From contig CAZULM010000004.1 of assembly GCA_964621185.1 (NCBI GenBank), forward strand, positions 1 to 64,000: 64,000 bases of DNA. The letters are read 5' to 3'. The notes below the pieces were generated by a model, which saw only the letters and a list, made by a program, of their open reading frames with translations, did not search any database and was not told where the DNA came from. A program made the position numbers and the translations under genes. How positions within the stretch are numbered: the first letter of the stretch is position 1; each line of letters starts with the position of its first letter. Source of the stretch: M3007 sp964621185. Lineage in GTDB: Bacteria; Bacteroidota; Bacteroidia; Chitinophagales; Saprospiraceae. This document shows, piece after piece, positions 33,192 to 41,603 of the stretch.

Positions 33192-34175
33192 TTATTCGGT
33201 CTTAAAAACCCTCTCCTCATTCACAAAATCCAATCCCGGCCACTCCTGCTTCAAGGCCGCAATCGCTGCCAACTGCTGGGCTGCAAACCCCCTGTGCGCT
33301 GCCGTATCCGGGTTGAAGGGCCGATGCGCTGCCGCCGCCAGTATTTTCTCTATCGCTGTATTGAGTTGCTTTGTTTCCGATGAAAAAAACATGTCGGAAA
33401 AATACTGCCAGATGTACGCCACAGCCAGTTCGGAGGGGTGCAGCATGTCGCTGTTGTAGAAACGGTAGTCGCGCAGGTCGTCGAGCAGGAGCTCGTAAGC
33501 CGGGAAGTAATGGGCGTTTGTCAACTGGCGGCACAGGGCCTCGCAAGCCAGCACCAGCACGGCTTTGCTGCGCTGGTTTTCCACCATTCCGTTGCGCAGG
33601 TGCCGCACCGGGCTGACGCTCAGCACCACCTGAAGGCCGTCTTTTTTTTGCGCCAATTTTTCCAGCGCTGCCCCCAGCGCATCCGTCACTTCCCCAACAT
33701 CGAGCCTTTTTTGCTGGAACGTAGCAGCGGGCATTTTATGGTTGTTTGCGACAATTTGCCCACTGTCTTTCAATATAAAAACGTCGGCAGTACCAAGGGT
33801 GAGCAAGAGCCTGGTGCTGCCTTGCAAATGTTTTACGGCCTGTTCGTATGCCGCATTGATGCCTGCCAGGGTTTGAGCCAGGTCTGGCTTTGAAAAGTGG
33901 CCATGATGCTCCCAACTGTGCCAAAGACCCATGTGCCGCTCCAGGGATTCCGCATTAAATGCCTGGGTCCCAACCTGCAAGCGCTCTAAGCATCGCGCCA
34001 TGGAAACCGGGTTGTACACAATGCCGAAGGGGTTGGCCAGGGTATTGAACTTGCGCGCAGCCAAGCGCCCGCCGATATGCTCGGAAAAACAAGATCCGAT
34101 GAGCAGGAGTTGGTCGCTATGGCCAATCCTAAAACCCGCTGGAGTGGGCGAAAGTATCGTGCGAAAGGAATCCAT
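33192..34175 (-). CDS. GSCFA domain protein
   Basis: A 327-aa GSCFA-family protein. The name-giving motif is present as LLIGSCFSEHIGGRL, followed by ANPFGIVYNPVSM, and later LSVSPVRHLRNGMVENQRSKA and YFPAYELLLDDLRDYRFY with DMLHPS. The block order and motifs (GSCF...; ...HP) resemble SGNH/GDSL esterases, so an acyl-ester or carbohydrate esterase role is possible but unproven. No signal peptide is seen. It is divergent from the two-gene module at 34334. Confidence 0.9.
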   Translation of the reverse strand: MDSFRTILSPTPAGFRIGHSDQLLLIGSCFSEHIGGRLAARKFNTLANPFGIVYNPVSMARCLERLQVGTQAFNAESLERHMGLWHSWEHHGHFSKPDLAQTLAGINAAYEQAVKHLQGSTRLLLTLGTADVFILKDSGQIVANNHKMPAATFQQKRLDVGEVTDALGAALEKLAQKKDGLQVVLSVSPVRHLRNGMVENQRSKAVLVLACEALCRQLTNAHYFPAYELLLDDLRDYRFYNSDMLHPSELAVAYIWQYFSDMFFSSETKQLNTAIEKILAAAAHRPFNPDTAAHRGFAAQQLAAIAALKQEWPGLDFVNEERVFKTE

Positions 34176-34236
34176 TGTCAGATAATATTTTGACCCAACG
34201 AAAAGTGGCTTGTGAAAATATCAGGGGGCAAATCTT

Positions 34237-34292
34237 TGATAATCAATATGATCCCCCCTGAAAATCTCGCAAATCACTGAAATCCTGGTATA
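34237..34292 (+). repeat. copy of the ~50-bp AAATCCTGGT interspersed repeat
   Basis: GATAATCAATATGATCCCCC, CTGAAAATCTCGCAAATC and ACTGAAATCCTGGTATAAT. This is the best-preserved plus-strand copy. It lies 20 bases upstream of the promoter box at 34312. Confidence 0.8.
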
Positions 34293-34311
34293 ATTTCACG
34301 GCAAACTTGCT

Positions 34312-34319
34312 ACTTTTGG
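34312..34319 (+). promoter_or_regulatory. TAnnTTTG promoter box for the YbjN/protease module
   Basis: TACTTTTG, 14 bases before the ATG at 34334. Confidence 0.65.
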
Positions 34320-34333
34320 CACTCATTTCCTGT

Positions 34334-35665
34334 ATGGGCATCATAGATCGCATATTTAATTTTGGTTCCACCAAAAAATCTGTTCAGCCAGACATCCCGT
34401 TTGGCCGTTTCACGGATGCGTACAAGTCTGATGCCCAGCAAGCCTTGTTCGACCGCTCGCTCGACTTGTTCGACAAGGGCGAGCACCTGGCGGCCTACCG
34501 CGCGTTTTTCGATTTTATCAAAGACGAAGATACGGGCGAGAACATCCAAACCAAGGAATCGGAAGGCTTGATTCATTTTGAATTCTGGCAGGGCTCGCGG
34601 CTCATCAAAGGCGTTGCCGGGCCTGAAAAGGTAAAGGCTTGCAGCAAGGTCGCAAAAGCCTCAGACCTCAACGTAGGCTTCCTCCGCCGGCTGATGGAAG
34701 CCAATTTCCACCTGAAATTCAGCCGCTTCGCCCTCGACCCCGACAACAACCTCTGCATCTTGTTCGATTCGGGCACCCTTGATGCCTCCCCGCTCAAGCT
34801 CCTGCACGCCTTGCGCGAACTGGCTATCCATGCCGACAAGCAGGACGACCTCCTGCTCGAAGAGTTCAAGACCCTCGAGCCGGCGGAAGCGCGCAGCTTC
34901 GGCGATATTCCGGAGGAAGAAAAAGAGATCAAGTACAATTTCATCCAGCAGGAGATCCGCGCTGCGTTCGCCGCCATTGATGCCGGGCAGCCCGACCCCA
35001 ACCAATACCCCGGCACTTATGCGTACCTGTTGCTGGCGCTGGCTTTCAAGCTGGATTACCTCACGAAGCCTGAAGGATTTACGATGGACGTGCTGGAACG
35101 GGTACACGCCGTTTATTTCGCCAAAAACAATCAGACATCGCAGGTAAAAGTGCAAAATATTCGGCGGGAGCTTCAAAAGCTGCTCGACCGGCCCAAGGAG
35201 GAATTCTTCAAGGAAATGTACCGCACCCGCAGCACCTTTGGCGTGAACCCTGCCATCCCGCACGGCAGTTTCGCCACCTTTATCGAAGGGGAACTGCCGA
35301 ATATGGAATGGCCACTGCAGCAAGGCCACGAACTGCTGGCGCGGGCAGTACCGCAGTACATCATCGGGTTCACCCTGTTCCACCAGGCCCCCCCCAAGCC
35401 CGACCGAGACTTGATGCACCTGTTTTTTCAAGTCACAGAAGCGCCTTTTTTCAGGGCGCTTGGCTATGACCTGCCCTTTACCGATGCCAAGGGACGCTTG
35501 CAGAAAACCGCTATTGCCAAAGAAATCAACCGGATAGTGGCGCGGCACCGGCTGTTGCACACCCGATTGAGGATCAATACCGACCGCCTGGACTTTGCGT
35601 CTGAAATACTGTTTGCCAAATCATTTTTGATTGCGATCAAAGACGCAGACCTTACATCAGGATAG
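34334..35665 (+). CDS. unknown protein with YbjN-like region, partner of the downstream protease
   Basis: A 443-aa cytosolic protein. Residues of about 40-185 follow the pattern of a YbjN/type III chaperone-like fold: DKGEHLAAYRAFFDFI, IHFEFWQGSRLIKG, NVGFLRRLMEANFHLKF, LDPDNNLCILFDSGTL and LRELAIHADKQDDLL. The middle (about 200-290) is helical. The C-terminal 150 residues are basic with repeated Arg/His (NRIVARHRLLHTRLRIN). No catalytic motif is evident. The next gene, a trypsin-like protease whose C-terminus follows the same YbjN-like pattern, starts 3 bases after its stop, so the two are almost certainly cotranscribed and may form a complex. Function unknown. Confidence 0.7.
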   Translation: MGIIDRIFNFGSTKKSVQPDIPFGRFTDAYKSDAQQALFDRSLDLFDKGEHLAAYRAFFDFIKDEDTGENIQTKESEGLIHFEFWQGSRLIKGVAGPEKVKACSKVAKASDLNVGFLRRLMEANFHLKFSRFALDPDNNLCILFDSGTLDASPLKLLHALRELAIHADKQDDLLLEEFKTLEPAEARSFGDIPEEEKEIKYNFIQQEIRAAFAAIDAGQPDPNQYPGTYAYLLLALAFKLDYLTKPEGFTMDVLERVHAVYFAKNNQTSQVKVQNIRRELQKLLDRPKEEFFKEMYRTRSTFGVNPAIPHGSFATFIEGELPNMEWPLQQGHELLARAVPQYIIGFTLFHQAPPKPDRDLMHLFFQVTEAPFFRALGYDLPFTDAKGRLQKTAIAKEINRIVARHRLLHTRLRINTDRLDFASEILFAKSFLIAIKDADLTSG

Positions 35666-35668
35666 TTT

Positions 35669-36748
35669 ATGGATTTTGTAGAAACATACCGCAACGTCAT
35701 CATCCAGATCGCGACCCCGTACAGCACGGGGACGGGCTTTTATTTGCGCGACCCTGGCCTTATCGTCACGAATTATCACGTGATAGAGGGCAACCGAAGT
35801 GTGGTGATCGAAGGCACCAAATTCCGAAAGCAGCTGAGCAGCGTCCGGTATATCGACCACAAATACGACCTGGCTTTTTTGGAGGGGCCCAAGGACGCGG
35901 AAGAAATGCCGGAAATCATCCTTGGCCATGAAAAGATGCTGCGCGAGCGCGACATGGTGACTGCTATCGGCCACCCGTTCGGCTTGAAATTCTCCCTGAA
36001 AAGCGGCATCATTTCCAATACCGCCGAAGTGATGAACGGCATCCCCTACCTGCACATCGACGCTGCGCTCAATCCCGGCAACAGCGGCGGCCCGTTGGTG
36101 GACAATGACGGCGAGGTAGTGGGCGTCAACACCTTTGTGATGCGCAACGGCGACAATACCGGGTTTTCGCTGCCCGTCAGGTTTTTGAAAGACACCCTCG
36201 ACGGTTTTGGGCTGCTGAACGGCGAGCAGGCCGCGCGCTGCGTCGGCTGCCTGAACATCGTCACAGAGGCGCAGGTGGAGAACAAGCTCTGCTCCCATTG
36301 CGGCCACCGCATCGAACTGCCCAACTCTGCCGAGGCCTACCAGCCATCGGGTGTTGCCAAAAGCGTGGAAAACCTGATCGCCAGCATCGGCCACGACGTA
36401 AGCCTGAGCCGCTGCGGCCACAACGCCTGGGAGGTGAAACAGGGCAGCGCCACCATCATGGTGAGCTACCACGAAAAATCTGGCCTCATCTCTGCCGATA
36501 CGGTGCTGTGCGAGCTCCCCAAGGAGAACATCAAGCCCCTGTACGAGTTCCTGCTCCGCGAAAACTACAACAACGAAGCCCTCACGCTCAGCCTGAACGA
36601 CCAGGACGTCGTGCTCTCGCTGCTCATCTTCGACCGCTACCTCAACGAGGACACGGGCAAGAACATGCTGCGCCAGCTTTTCGAGAAAGCTGATTATTAC
36701 GACAACTTGTTGGTAGAGAAGTACGGGGCGACTTGGAAAGTGGCGTAA
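35669..36748 (+). CDS. trypsin-like serine protease with zinc ribbon and YbjN-like domain
   Basis: A 359-aa protease without signal peptide or TM segment, so cytosolic. The catalytic triad is intact: His in VTNYHVIEG (about 36), Asp in DHKYDLAFLEG (about 66) and Ser in NPGNSGGPLVDN (about 138). Unlike HtrA there is no PDZ domain. A zinc ribbon follows instead (CVGC at about 191-194, CSHCGH at about 208-213). The C-terminal 130 residues resemble a YbjN domain: ATIMVSYHEKSGLISADTVL, ELPKENIKPLYEFLLRENYN, DQDVVLSLLIFDRYL and KADYYDNLL. It forms a tight pair with the upstream gene, which has a similar domain. A regulated intracellular protease complex is inferred. Confidence 0.85.
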   Translation: MDFVETYRNVIIQIATPYSTGTGFYLRDPGLIVTNYHVIEGNRSVVIEGTKFRKQLSSVRYIDHKYDLAFLEGPKDAEEMPEIILGHEKMLRERDMVTAIGHPFGLKFSLKSGIISNTAEVMNGIPYLHIDAALNPGNSGGPLVDNDGEVVGVNTFVMRNGDNTGFSLPVRFLKDTLDGFGLLNGEQAARCVGCLNIVTEAQVENKLCSHCGHRIELPNSAEAYQPSGVAKSVENLIASIGHDVSLSRCGHNAWEVKQGSATIMVSYHEKSGLISADTVLCELPKENIKPLYEFLLRENYNNEALTLSLNDQDVVLSLLIFDRYLNEDTGKNMLRQLFEKADYYDNLLVEKYGATWKVA

Positions 36749-36799
36749 TAGACCAGGGAAAGGCGATTCGCATGGCGCAGCAAGCCGTATCAATGCCTG

Positions 36800-37228
36800 T
36801 TATTTCTTCTGCCAGCCCCCCAAAATAGCCCCCATCAGCGCAAAGGTCACAAAAGAGTAGGAGCCATCTACCATCGACAGGCTGGCAGGGTTCATGGCGA
36901 ACATGTTGCCGATGTAAACGCCCACCACCATCATCAGGCCAATGGCGCCGCCGATCTTGGCGCCGTCCATCCAATTCGCAGCCTTGGTGAGGCCAAGCAG
37001 CCAGTTGATGAGCAAGGCATAAACCACTAAAGCACCGGTGTTCCATAGCATTGCAAAGTCGGGCATCTGGGCTTCTACCCCGTTTTTAAACATTTTTTCG
37101 CCTTCGGCTGTGATGCCGTTGCCTGCCATCCAGGTGTCGGTAAATAAGAAGCCGTACCAGAGGAAGCCAATTACAGATGATGCCAGCACGGCGGCTACAA
37201 CGGCCAGCCAGTTCGTTTTCCGTTCCAT
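36800..37228 (-). CDS. DUF1761 family membrane protein
   Basis: A 142-aa protein with four hydrophobic helices. The first carries the family-like WLAVVAAVLASSVIGFLWYG and is followed by TDTWMAGNGITAEG. The last helix contains YSFVTFALMGAILGGWQ. Function unknown. The ATG at 37228 is used, because the upstream extension of eight residues adds nothing to the helix. It is followed at low coordinate by a short gap to the convergent protease gene. Confidence 0.85.
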   Translation of the reverse strand: MERKTNWLAVVAAVLASSVIGFLWYGFLFTDTWMAGNGITAEGEKMFKNGVEAQMPDFAMLWNTGALVVYALLINWLLGLTKAANWMDGAKIGGAIGLMMVVGVYIGNMFAMNPASLSMVDGSYSFVTFALMGAILGGWQKK

Positions 37229-37311
37229 AATAATGTTAGTTTGGTGAAACAAATAAGGTTAAAAGATTTGCAACGTTACGACAATAAAATTATTTGTTTG
37301 TAAAAATTTCA

Positions 37312-37767
37312 TTATTTTTTCAAATTTGTTTCATAAGCCTGCACCCACTCGTCCATGCTGATCTTTTGCATCAGTTCCGCGATGAGGTCAAAAGGGATAT
37401 TTTCTGCTTTTTTGAAGCGGATGCAGCTTTTGCCCATGTCCAGCTTTGTTTTTGCGTGCTTTGGGTATTCCCCGACGAACCACTCCATCAGGTTGGGGTT
37501 GGCGTAGATGCCCATATGGTATAGGGCGATGTAGTTCTTTTGAGCAGCGATGTTCACGAAAGGGAGCGGCAGCTTGGGGTCGCAGTGGTAGCCGGCCGGG
37601 TATGTTTTCAGCGGCACCACGTAGCCGATCATGCCGTAGCTCATCTCTTCCTGAAACCCATCGGGAATATTTTCCTGGATGGTTTCCCGCAACTTTACAA
37701 AAGCGGGGCGACGGGCTTCGTCAACAGCGTTGACGTATTCAGAGGGGTTAGAAGCCTTGTATTGCAT
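37312..37767 (-). CDS. DUF1801 (YdhG-like) domain protein
   Basis: A 151-aa cytosolic protein of the DUF1801 family. Typical features are ARRPAFVKLRETIQENIP, EEMSYGMIGYVVPLKTYP, YIALYHMGIYANP and GKSCIRFKKAENIPFDLI. The fold is known from YdhG-like proteins; no enzymatic role is established to my knowledge. A TATCTTTG box lies 59 bases upstream on the minus strand. It is a single-gene unit between the DUF1761 gene and recG. Confidence 0.88.
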   Translation of the reverse strand: MQYKASNPSEYVNAVDEARRPAFVKLRETIQENIPDGFQEEMSYGMIGYVVPLKTYPAGYHCDPKLPLPFVNIAAQKNYIALYHMGIYANPNLMEWFVGEYPKHAKTKLDMGKSCIRFKKAENIPFDLIAELMQKISMDEWVQAYETNLKK

Positions 37768-37826
37768 GTGTCCTGTAGTTTATGATGTATGGCGATGCCA
37801 TTGGTGACAAAGAGGATGACAATTGC

Positions 37827-37834
37827 CAAAGATA
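37827..37834 (-). promoter_or_regulatory. TAnnTTTG promoter box for the DUF1801 gene
   Basis: The minus strand reads TATCTTTG, 59 bases before the ATG at 37767. Confidence 0.45.
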
Positions 37835-37878
37835 TTGAAAATAAGGGAAAAATCAATGAACTGGAAGGCAACAGCGCC

Positions 37879-40005
37879 TCACGAAATGCGGCTCCAGGCT
37901 TTGGCCTCCTTCCCCTCCGCCGCCAACTGCGCCCGCAGCCGCGCATGCTCCACCGCCGCAAGCCCGGGATCCTTTTCCAAAATTTGGGTGGCCACATCCC
38001 GCGCTGCCGCCAATATCTGCCCGTCGCGGGCGAGGTCGGCAAGCAGGAAGCGCAACATGCCGCTTTGCTGGGTGCCCTCGATGTTGCCGGGGCCGCGCAG
38101 CTTGAGGTCCACTTCCGCAATCTCGAAGCCGTCGTTGGTGCGCACCATGGTCTGGATGCGCTCGCGGCCGTCGCTGCTGAGCTTGAAGCTGGTGACGAGC
38201 AGGCAATAGCTCTGGTCGGCGCCCCGGCCAACGCGGCCCCGCAGCTGGTGCAGTTGCGACAACCCGAAGCGCTCGGCGTTTTCGATCACCATCACAGAGG
38301 CGTTCGGCACGTTCACCCCCACTTCAATGACGGTGGTAGCCACCATGATCTGGGTTTCGCCGCGCACGAAGCGCTGCATCTCGAAATCTTTGTCGGCGGC
38401 CTTCATTTTCCCGTGCACGATGGAGATATGGTACTGTGGCGGCGGGAAATCGCGGCTCAAGGCTTCGAAACCGCTCATCAGGTTCTGCAAGTCGAGGGTT
38501 TCCGTTTCCTCGATCATGGGGTACACCACATATACTTGTCGCCCTTTGGCGATTTCCTCCTTCATAAAGCCTTGCACGCGCAGGCGGTGGTGCTCGTTGA
38601 AGTGCCGGGTTTCTATGGGTTTCCGGCCTGGCGGCAGCTCGTCGATCACGGAAATGTCGAGGTCGCCGTAGAGGGTCATGGCCAAGGTGCGCGGGATGGG
38701 GGTTGCGGTCATTACCAGCACGTGCGGGGGCCCTTCGGGGTTTTTGCCCCAGAGTTTGGCGCGTTGCTCCACGCCGAAGCGGTGCTGCTCGTCGATGATG
38801 CTGATGCCCAGGTTTTTGAACTGCACCCAGTCTTCGATGAGGGCATGGGTGCCGATCACGATGTGCATTTCCCCGGAGGCGAGTTGTTGCAGGATGGCCT
38901 CGCGCTTTTTGCCTTTCACCGAGCTGGAAAGGAAGCCGATGTTCACGCCGATGTCGCCCAGGAGCTCGGTAAGGCTGGCAAAATGCTGCTGTGCCAGTAT
39001 TTCGGTGGGCGCCATGAGGCAGGCCTGGTAGCGCTCGCCGTCAGACGGGCGGCTGTTGTCGAGGGCTATGAGCATGGTCATCAGGGCCACCACGGTTTTG
39101 CCGGAGCCGACGTCGCCTTGCACCAGGCGGTTCATCTGCTTGCCGGCGGCCAGGTCGGCCCTGATCTCTTTGACAACCCGTTTTTGGGCCTCGGTGAGCT
39201 CGAAAGGCAGTTTTTCCTGGTAAAACCGGTTGAAAAAATCGCCGATTTTCTCAAAAACGAAGCCTCGGACGGTTTCTTTCCTGCGTGTTCGGAGCTGGAG
39301 GATGCGGAGCTGGAGGAAAAGCAGCTCTTCGAACTTGAGCCGGCGGGTGGCGGCGTCCAGATCGGCCTGGTTTTCAGGGAAATGGATGTTTGAGATGGCA
39401 GCCCATTTTCCGATGAGCCTGAACTGCTTCAGCAGGTAATCGGGCAGGGTTTCGTTCATTTCTGTGGGCGAAACGCTGTCGAGCAAGGTGCGCATGAGCT
39501 TGCGGATGCCCTTGGCGTCGAGCCCTTTTTGGTTCAGCTTGTCGGTGCTGGGGTAAACGGGGTCGAACGTGCGGGCTGCGGCGGCTCCTTCCGGGCTGGA
39601 TTCCTCCATTTCCGGGTGGGTGATGTTAAATCGGCCATTAAACTCGTTGACGCGGCCATACACGACGTATTCTTTGCCGACCTGGAGCGATTTTTCGAGC
39701 CAGTGCAGGCTTTGGAACCAGACAAGCTCGATCATGCCGGTTTCGTCGCGCAGGCTGCCCACGAGGCGCCTGGCGCGGCCTTCGCCTAAGGTTTCGAGCC
39801 GGCGCAGGGTGCCGCGGAACTGCACCGTTTCGCCTTCGTTGTGCACGTCGCGTATCTTGTGGAACTTGGTGCGGTCCACGTACCGGAATGGGAAATGGAA
39901 GAGCAAGTCGCGGCAGGTAAAGATGCCAAGCTCTGACTTGAGCGTTTCGGCGCGCTGTGGGCCGACACCTTTGAGGTATTCTATGTTGGAATCGAGGCTG
40001 GGCAA
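37879..40005 (-). CDS. recG: ATP-dependent DNA helicase RecG
   Basis: A 708-aa RecG, which remodels stalled forks and branch-migrates Holliday junctions. The N-terminal wedge/OB region begins with NIEYLKGVGPQRAETLKSEL. The helicase core shows Walker A RLVQGDVGSGKTVVAL, the DExH-box IIDEQHRFGVEQR, motif III VMTATPIPRTLAMTL and motif VI QLHQLRGRVGRG. The start must be the TTG at 40005, because an in-frame stop lies at 40009-40011 and no earlier in-frame ATG exists. A TACTTTTG box 126 bases upstream could drive it. An interspersed-repeat-like sequence lies just before the start codon. Confidence 0.97.
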   Translation of the reverse strand: MPSLDSNIEYLKGVGPQRAETLKSELGIFTCRDLLFHFPFRYVDRTKFHKIRDVHNEGETVQFRGTLRRLETLGEGRARRLVGSLRDETGMIELVWFQSLHWLEKSLQVGKEYVVYGRVNEFNGRFNITHPEMEESSPEGAAAARTFDPVYPSTDKLNQKGLDAKGIRKLMRTLLDSVSPTEMNETLPDYLLKQFRLIGKWAAISNIHFPENQADLDAATRRLKFEELLFLQLRILQLRTRRKETVRGFVFEKIGDFFNRFYQEKLPFELTEAQKRVVKEIRADLAAGKQMNRLVQGDVGSGKTVVALMTMLIALDNSRPSDGERYQACLMAPTEILAQQHFASLTELLGDIGVNIGFLSSSVKGKKREAILQQLASGEMHIVIGTHALIEDWVQFKNLGISIIDEQHRFGVEQRAKLWGKNPEGPPHVLVMTATPIPRTLAMTLYGDLDISVIDELPPGRKPIETRHFNEHHRLRVQGFMKEEIAKGRQVYVVYPMIEETETLDLQNLMSGFEALSRDFPPPQYHISIVHGKMKAADKDFEMQRFVRGETQIMVATTVIEVGVNVPNASVMVIENAERFGLSQLHQLRGRVGRGADQSYCLLVTSFKLSSDGRERIQTMVRTNDGFEIAEVDLKLRGPGNIEGTQQSGMLRFLLADLARDGQILAAARDVATQILEKDPGLAAVEHARLRAQLAAEGKEAKAWSRIS

Positions 40006-40007
40006 CT

Positions 40008-40065
40008 TTTACCAGGATTTTAGTGATTTGATGGATTTGATGGATGGATTGAATTGATTTTGAAT
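40008..40065 (-). repeat. variant copy of the ~50-bp AAATCCTGGT interspersed repeat
   Basis: TACCAGGATTTTAGTGATTT and following GATGGATTTGATGGATGG units are the reverse of the AAATCCTGGT family, expanded by short direct GATGGATTT repeats, directly upstream of the recG start. Confidence 0.6.
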
Positions 40066-40131
40066 GGTTTGCCTGAGCGGTTTCAGCAAACTAGTTCCCG
40101 TGGAGCATTGTTGTCCGCTGTGGCTTCGATA

Positions 40132-40139
40132 CAAAAGTA
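40132..40139 (-). promoter_or_regulatory. TAnnTTTG promoter box for recG
   Basis: The minus strand reads TACTTTTG. Confidence 0.5.
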
Positions 40140-40213
40140 AAATAACTTGTTTTAAAATGCCGCATGGAAAGGGTTTTTATGCGTCAAATTTTTTATTTGC
40201 GCATTTTTATAGT

Positions 40214-40318
40214 TATACCTCACGCTGCTTGGTTTTGTGCATGCCGATCTTTGTAATCAATTGAAGATCAGTTGAATCAATCATACTCAATCCCAAAAAT
40301 CAGGCGAATCATAGTATA
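40214..40318 (+). repeat. 105-bp dispersed repeat, copy A
   Basis: It is the same length as 48232-48336, in the same orientation, and differs at only three positions. It begins TATACCTCACGC and ends GGCGAATCATAGTATA. No open frame is conserved between the copies. Confidence 0.95.
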
Positions 40319-40477
40319 TTCCTTGCGCGCCCAGTTTTTATCCGTGACCAATATCGCAATATTTTGATTCACTGTGCGTAAGCCAATAACCAACGGCGAG
40401 AGGTGCCATCCTGTTTGCGCCTTAATCTTTTTTCAACCTTTCTTTCATCGCCGCTTTGCCATTTCACAGCAAATCTC

Positions 40478-40485
40478 TACTTTTG
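40478..40485 (+). promoter_or_regulatory. TAnnTTTG promoter box for DUF177-rpmF
   Basis: TACTTTTG, 29 bases before the ATG at 40515. Confidence 0.6.
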
Positions 40486-40514
40486 CCGCCCGTTTTGAAA
40501 AACAGCTGAATGCG

Positions 40515-41033
40515 ATGAACCCATTTGTAGCATACTCCATCCCTGTACAGGGCTTGCATTTGGGGGTGCATGAGTTCAGGTTCACTGTTGACAACGCGTT
40601 TTTTGCGCTTTTTGAGGATTCGCCCATTAAAACCGGGCAGGTTGATTTCGAGGTTTTCCTGGACAAGCGTTCGGATATGTTGCTGTTTGATTTTGATCTG
40701 TCGGGGCATGTCGGTGCTGTTTGTGACCGCTGCACGGCCGATATTGACTTGCCGATAGAGGATTCGAGGAGCTTGATCGCCAAATACTCGGAAGACGATG
40801 TGGACGAGGAGGAGGAAGTTGTGTTCATCCATCGGGAAGCATCGCACTTTAACGTGGCACAGTACCTGTACGAATTTGTCGTGTTGGCTTTGCCCATCAA
40901 CAATGTGTACGACTGCCAGGATGAACCGAACCCGCCCTGTAATTTCGATGTGTTGGAACACCTTGGCCATGAAGATGGCGACAACGACCAACCCTCTATT
41001 TGGGACGAGCTCAAAAATTTGAAAGACAATTAA
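40515..41033 (+). CDS. DUF177 (YceD-like) protein
   Basis: A 172-aa YceD/DUF177 protein. Members are usually encoded just upstream of rpmF, as here, and are linked to 23S rRNA accumulation. A CDRC motif (VCDRCTADIDLPI, about residue 75) and a later Cys pair (DCQDEPNPPC) could bind zinc, and an acidic stretch (EDDVDEEEEVVFIHREA) is typical. The ATG at 40515 is chosen over a frame extending 47 codons upstream, because the promoter box lies inside that extension. rpmF starts 54 bases after its stop. Confidence 0.9.
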   Translation: MNPFVAYSIPVQGLHLGVHEFRFTVDNAFFALFEDSPIKTGQVDFEVFLDKRSDMLLFDFDLSGHVGAVCDRCTADIDLPIEDSRSLIAKYSEDDVDEEEEVVFIHREASHFNVAQYLYEFVVLALPINNVYDCQDEPNPPCNFDVLEHLGHEDGDNDQPSIWDELKNLKDN

Positions 41034-41087
41034 GTGATTAACAAGGGGTTGCGCAATAAAAACGCAACCGCAACGAACACATAAGTT

Positions 41088-41294
41088 ATGCCAAATCCAA
41101 AATGGCGGCATTCCAAGCGCCGCAAACGCGCTCGCCGCACGCACTACGTGACAGAAGCTCCAACACTCGGAACTTGCAAGACAACGGGTGAAACACACCG
41201 CCTGCACCGCGCTTATGCCGTGGATGGCGACCTCTACTACCGTGGACAGGTGATCGTGCCGGCCCGGAACACAGGGGTGGCAGGAGAGGCTTAG
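41088..41294 (+). CDS. rpmF: 50S ribosomal protein L32
   Basis: A 68-aa ribosomal protein L32. The opening MPNPKWRHSKRRKRARRTH is diagnostic. TLGTCKTTGETHRLHRAYA retains only one Cys of the zinc site, so this is the zinc-free (C-minus) form. Cotranscribed with the DUF177 gene. Confidence 0.97.
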   Translation: MPNPKWRHSKRRKRARRTHYVTEAPTLGTCKTTGETHRLHRAYAVDGDLYYRGQVIVPARNTGVAGEA

Positions 41295-41322
41295 GCCATA
41301 TCCTTCTATTAAAAAATCGAGG

Positions 41323-41360
41323 AGGCTCCAGTCCTGTTTTGCAGGTACTATGGGGCTTTT
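41323..41360 (+). terminator. probable rpmF terminator
   Basis: AGGCTCCAGTCCTG and CAGGTACTATGGGGCTT form an interrupted stem with a TTTT loop, followed by TTTTTCTG-like Ts. Confidence 0.6.
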
Positions 41361-41369
41361 TCTGTTTTA

Positions 41370-41434
41370 CCCGCCGTAGCTTTCCTTTTTGGCCAGGGCA
41401 CTAGCGAAAGCCAAAAAAGGAAAGCGAAGGCGGG
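41370..41434. repeat. inverted repeat with CTTTCCTTTTTGGC arms
   Basis: CCCGCC-GTA-GCTTTCCTTTTTGGC pairs with GCCAAAAAAGGAAAGC-GAA-GGCGGG, with one mismatched triplet; the loop is about 16 bases. Confidence 0.85.
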
Positions 41435-41452
41435 TGGCCAAAGCGCGAAATC

Positions 41453-41558
41453 GGTAGCGCGACATTTATGTCGCCCGAAAAAGGCCATTTATGGCCGTTT
41501 TTTGCCATAATAACGGCCATAAATGGCCTTTTTCGGGCGATCTGAAGGTCGCGCTACC
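41453..41558. repeat. 106-bp hairpin element (47-bp arms)
   Basis: GGTAGCGCGACATTTATGTC, then GCCCGAAAAAGGCCATTTAT and GGCCGTT pair with 41512-41558. Only a short internal block (ATTTATG opposite CTGAAG) fails to pair. The loop is 12 bases. Confidence 0.92.
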
Positions 41559-41603
41559 ATTTCAAGAATCGTCCATCTTTCAGTCACAATCTTGAAAAAT
41601 ACA

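Larger units (their letters stand above)
40006..40514. other. long intergenic region between recG and the DUF177 gene
   Basis: About 510 bases. It contains an interspersed-repeat-like stretch (40008-40065), the recG promoter box, the 105-bp repeat copy A (40214-40318) and the DUF177 promoter box. No gene is seen. Confidence 0.75.
41295..41603. other. intergenic region filled by a terminator and two hairpin elements
   Basis: About 310 bases between rpmF and ridA, almost entirely occupied by the terminator (41323-41360) and the inverted repeats at 41370-41434 and 41453-41558. Confidence 0.8.

Noticed and set aside
37789..39393. Long plus-strand frame opposite recG
   Set aside because: Antisense to a certain RecG; no family resemblance.
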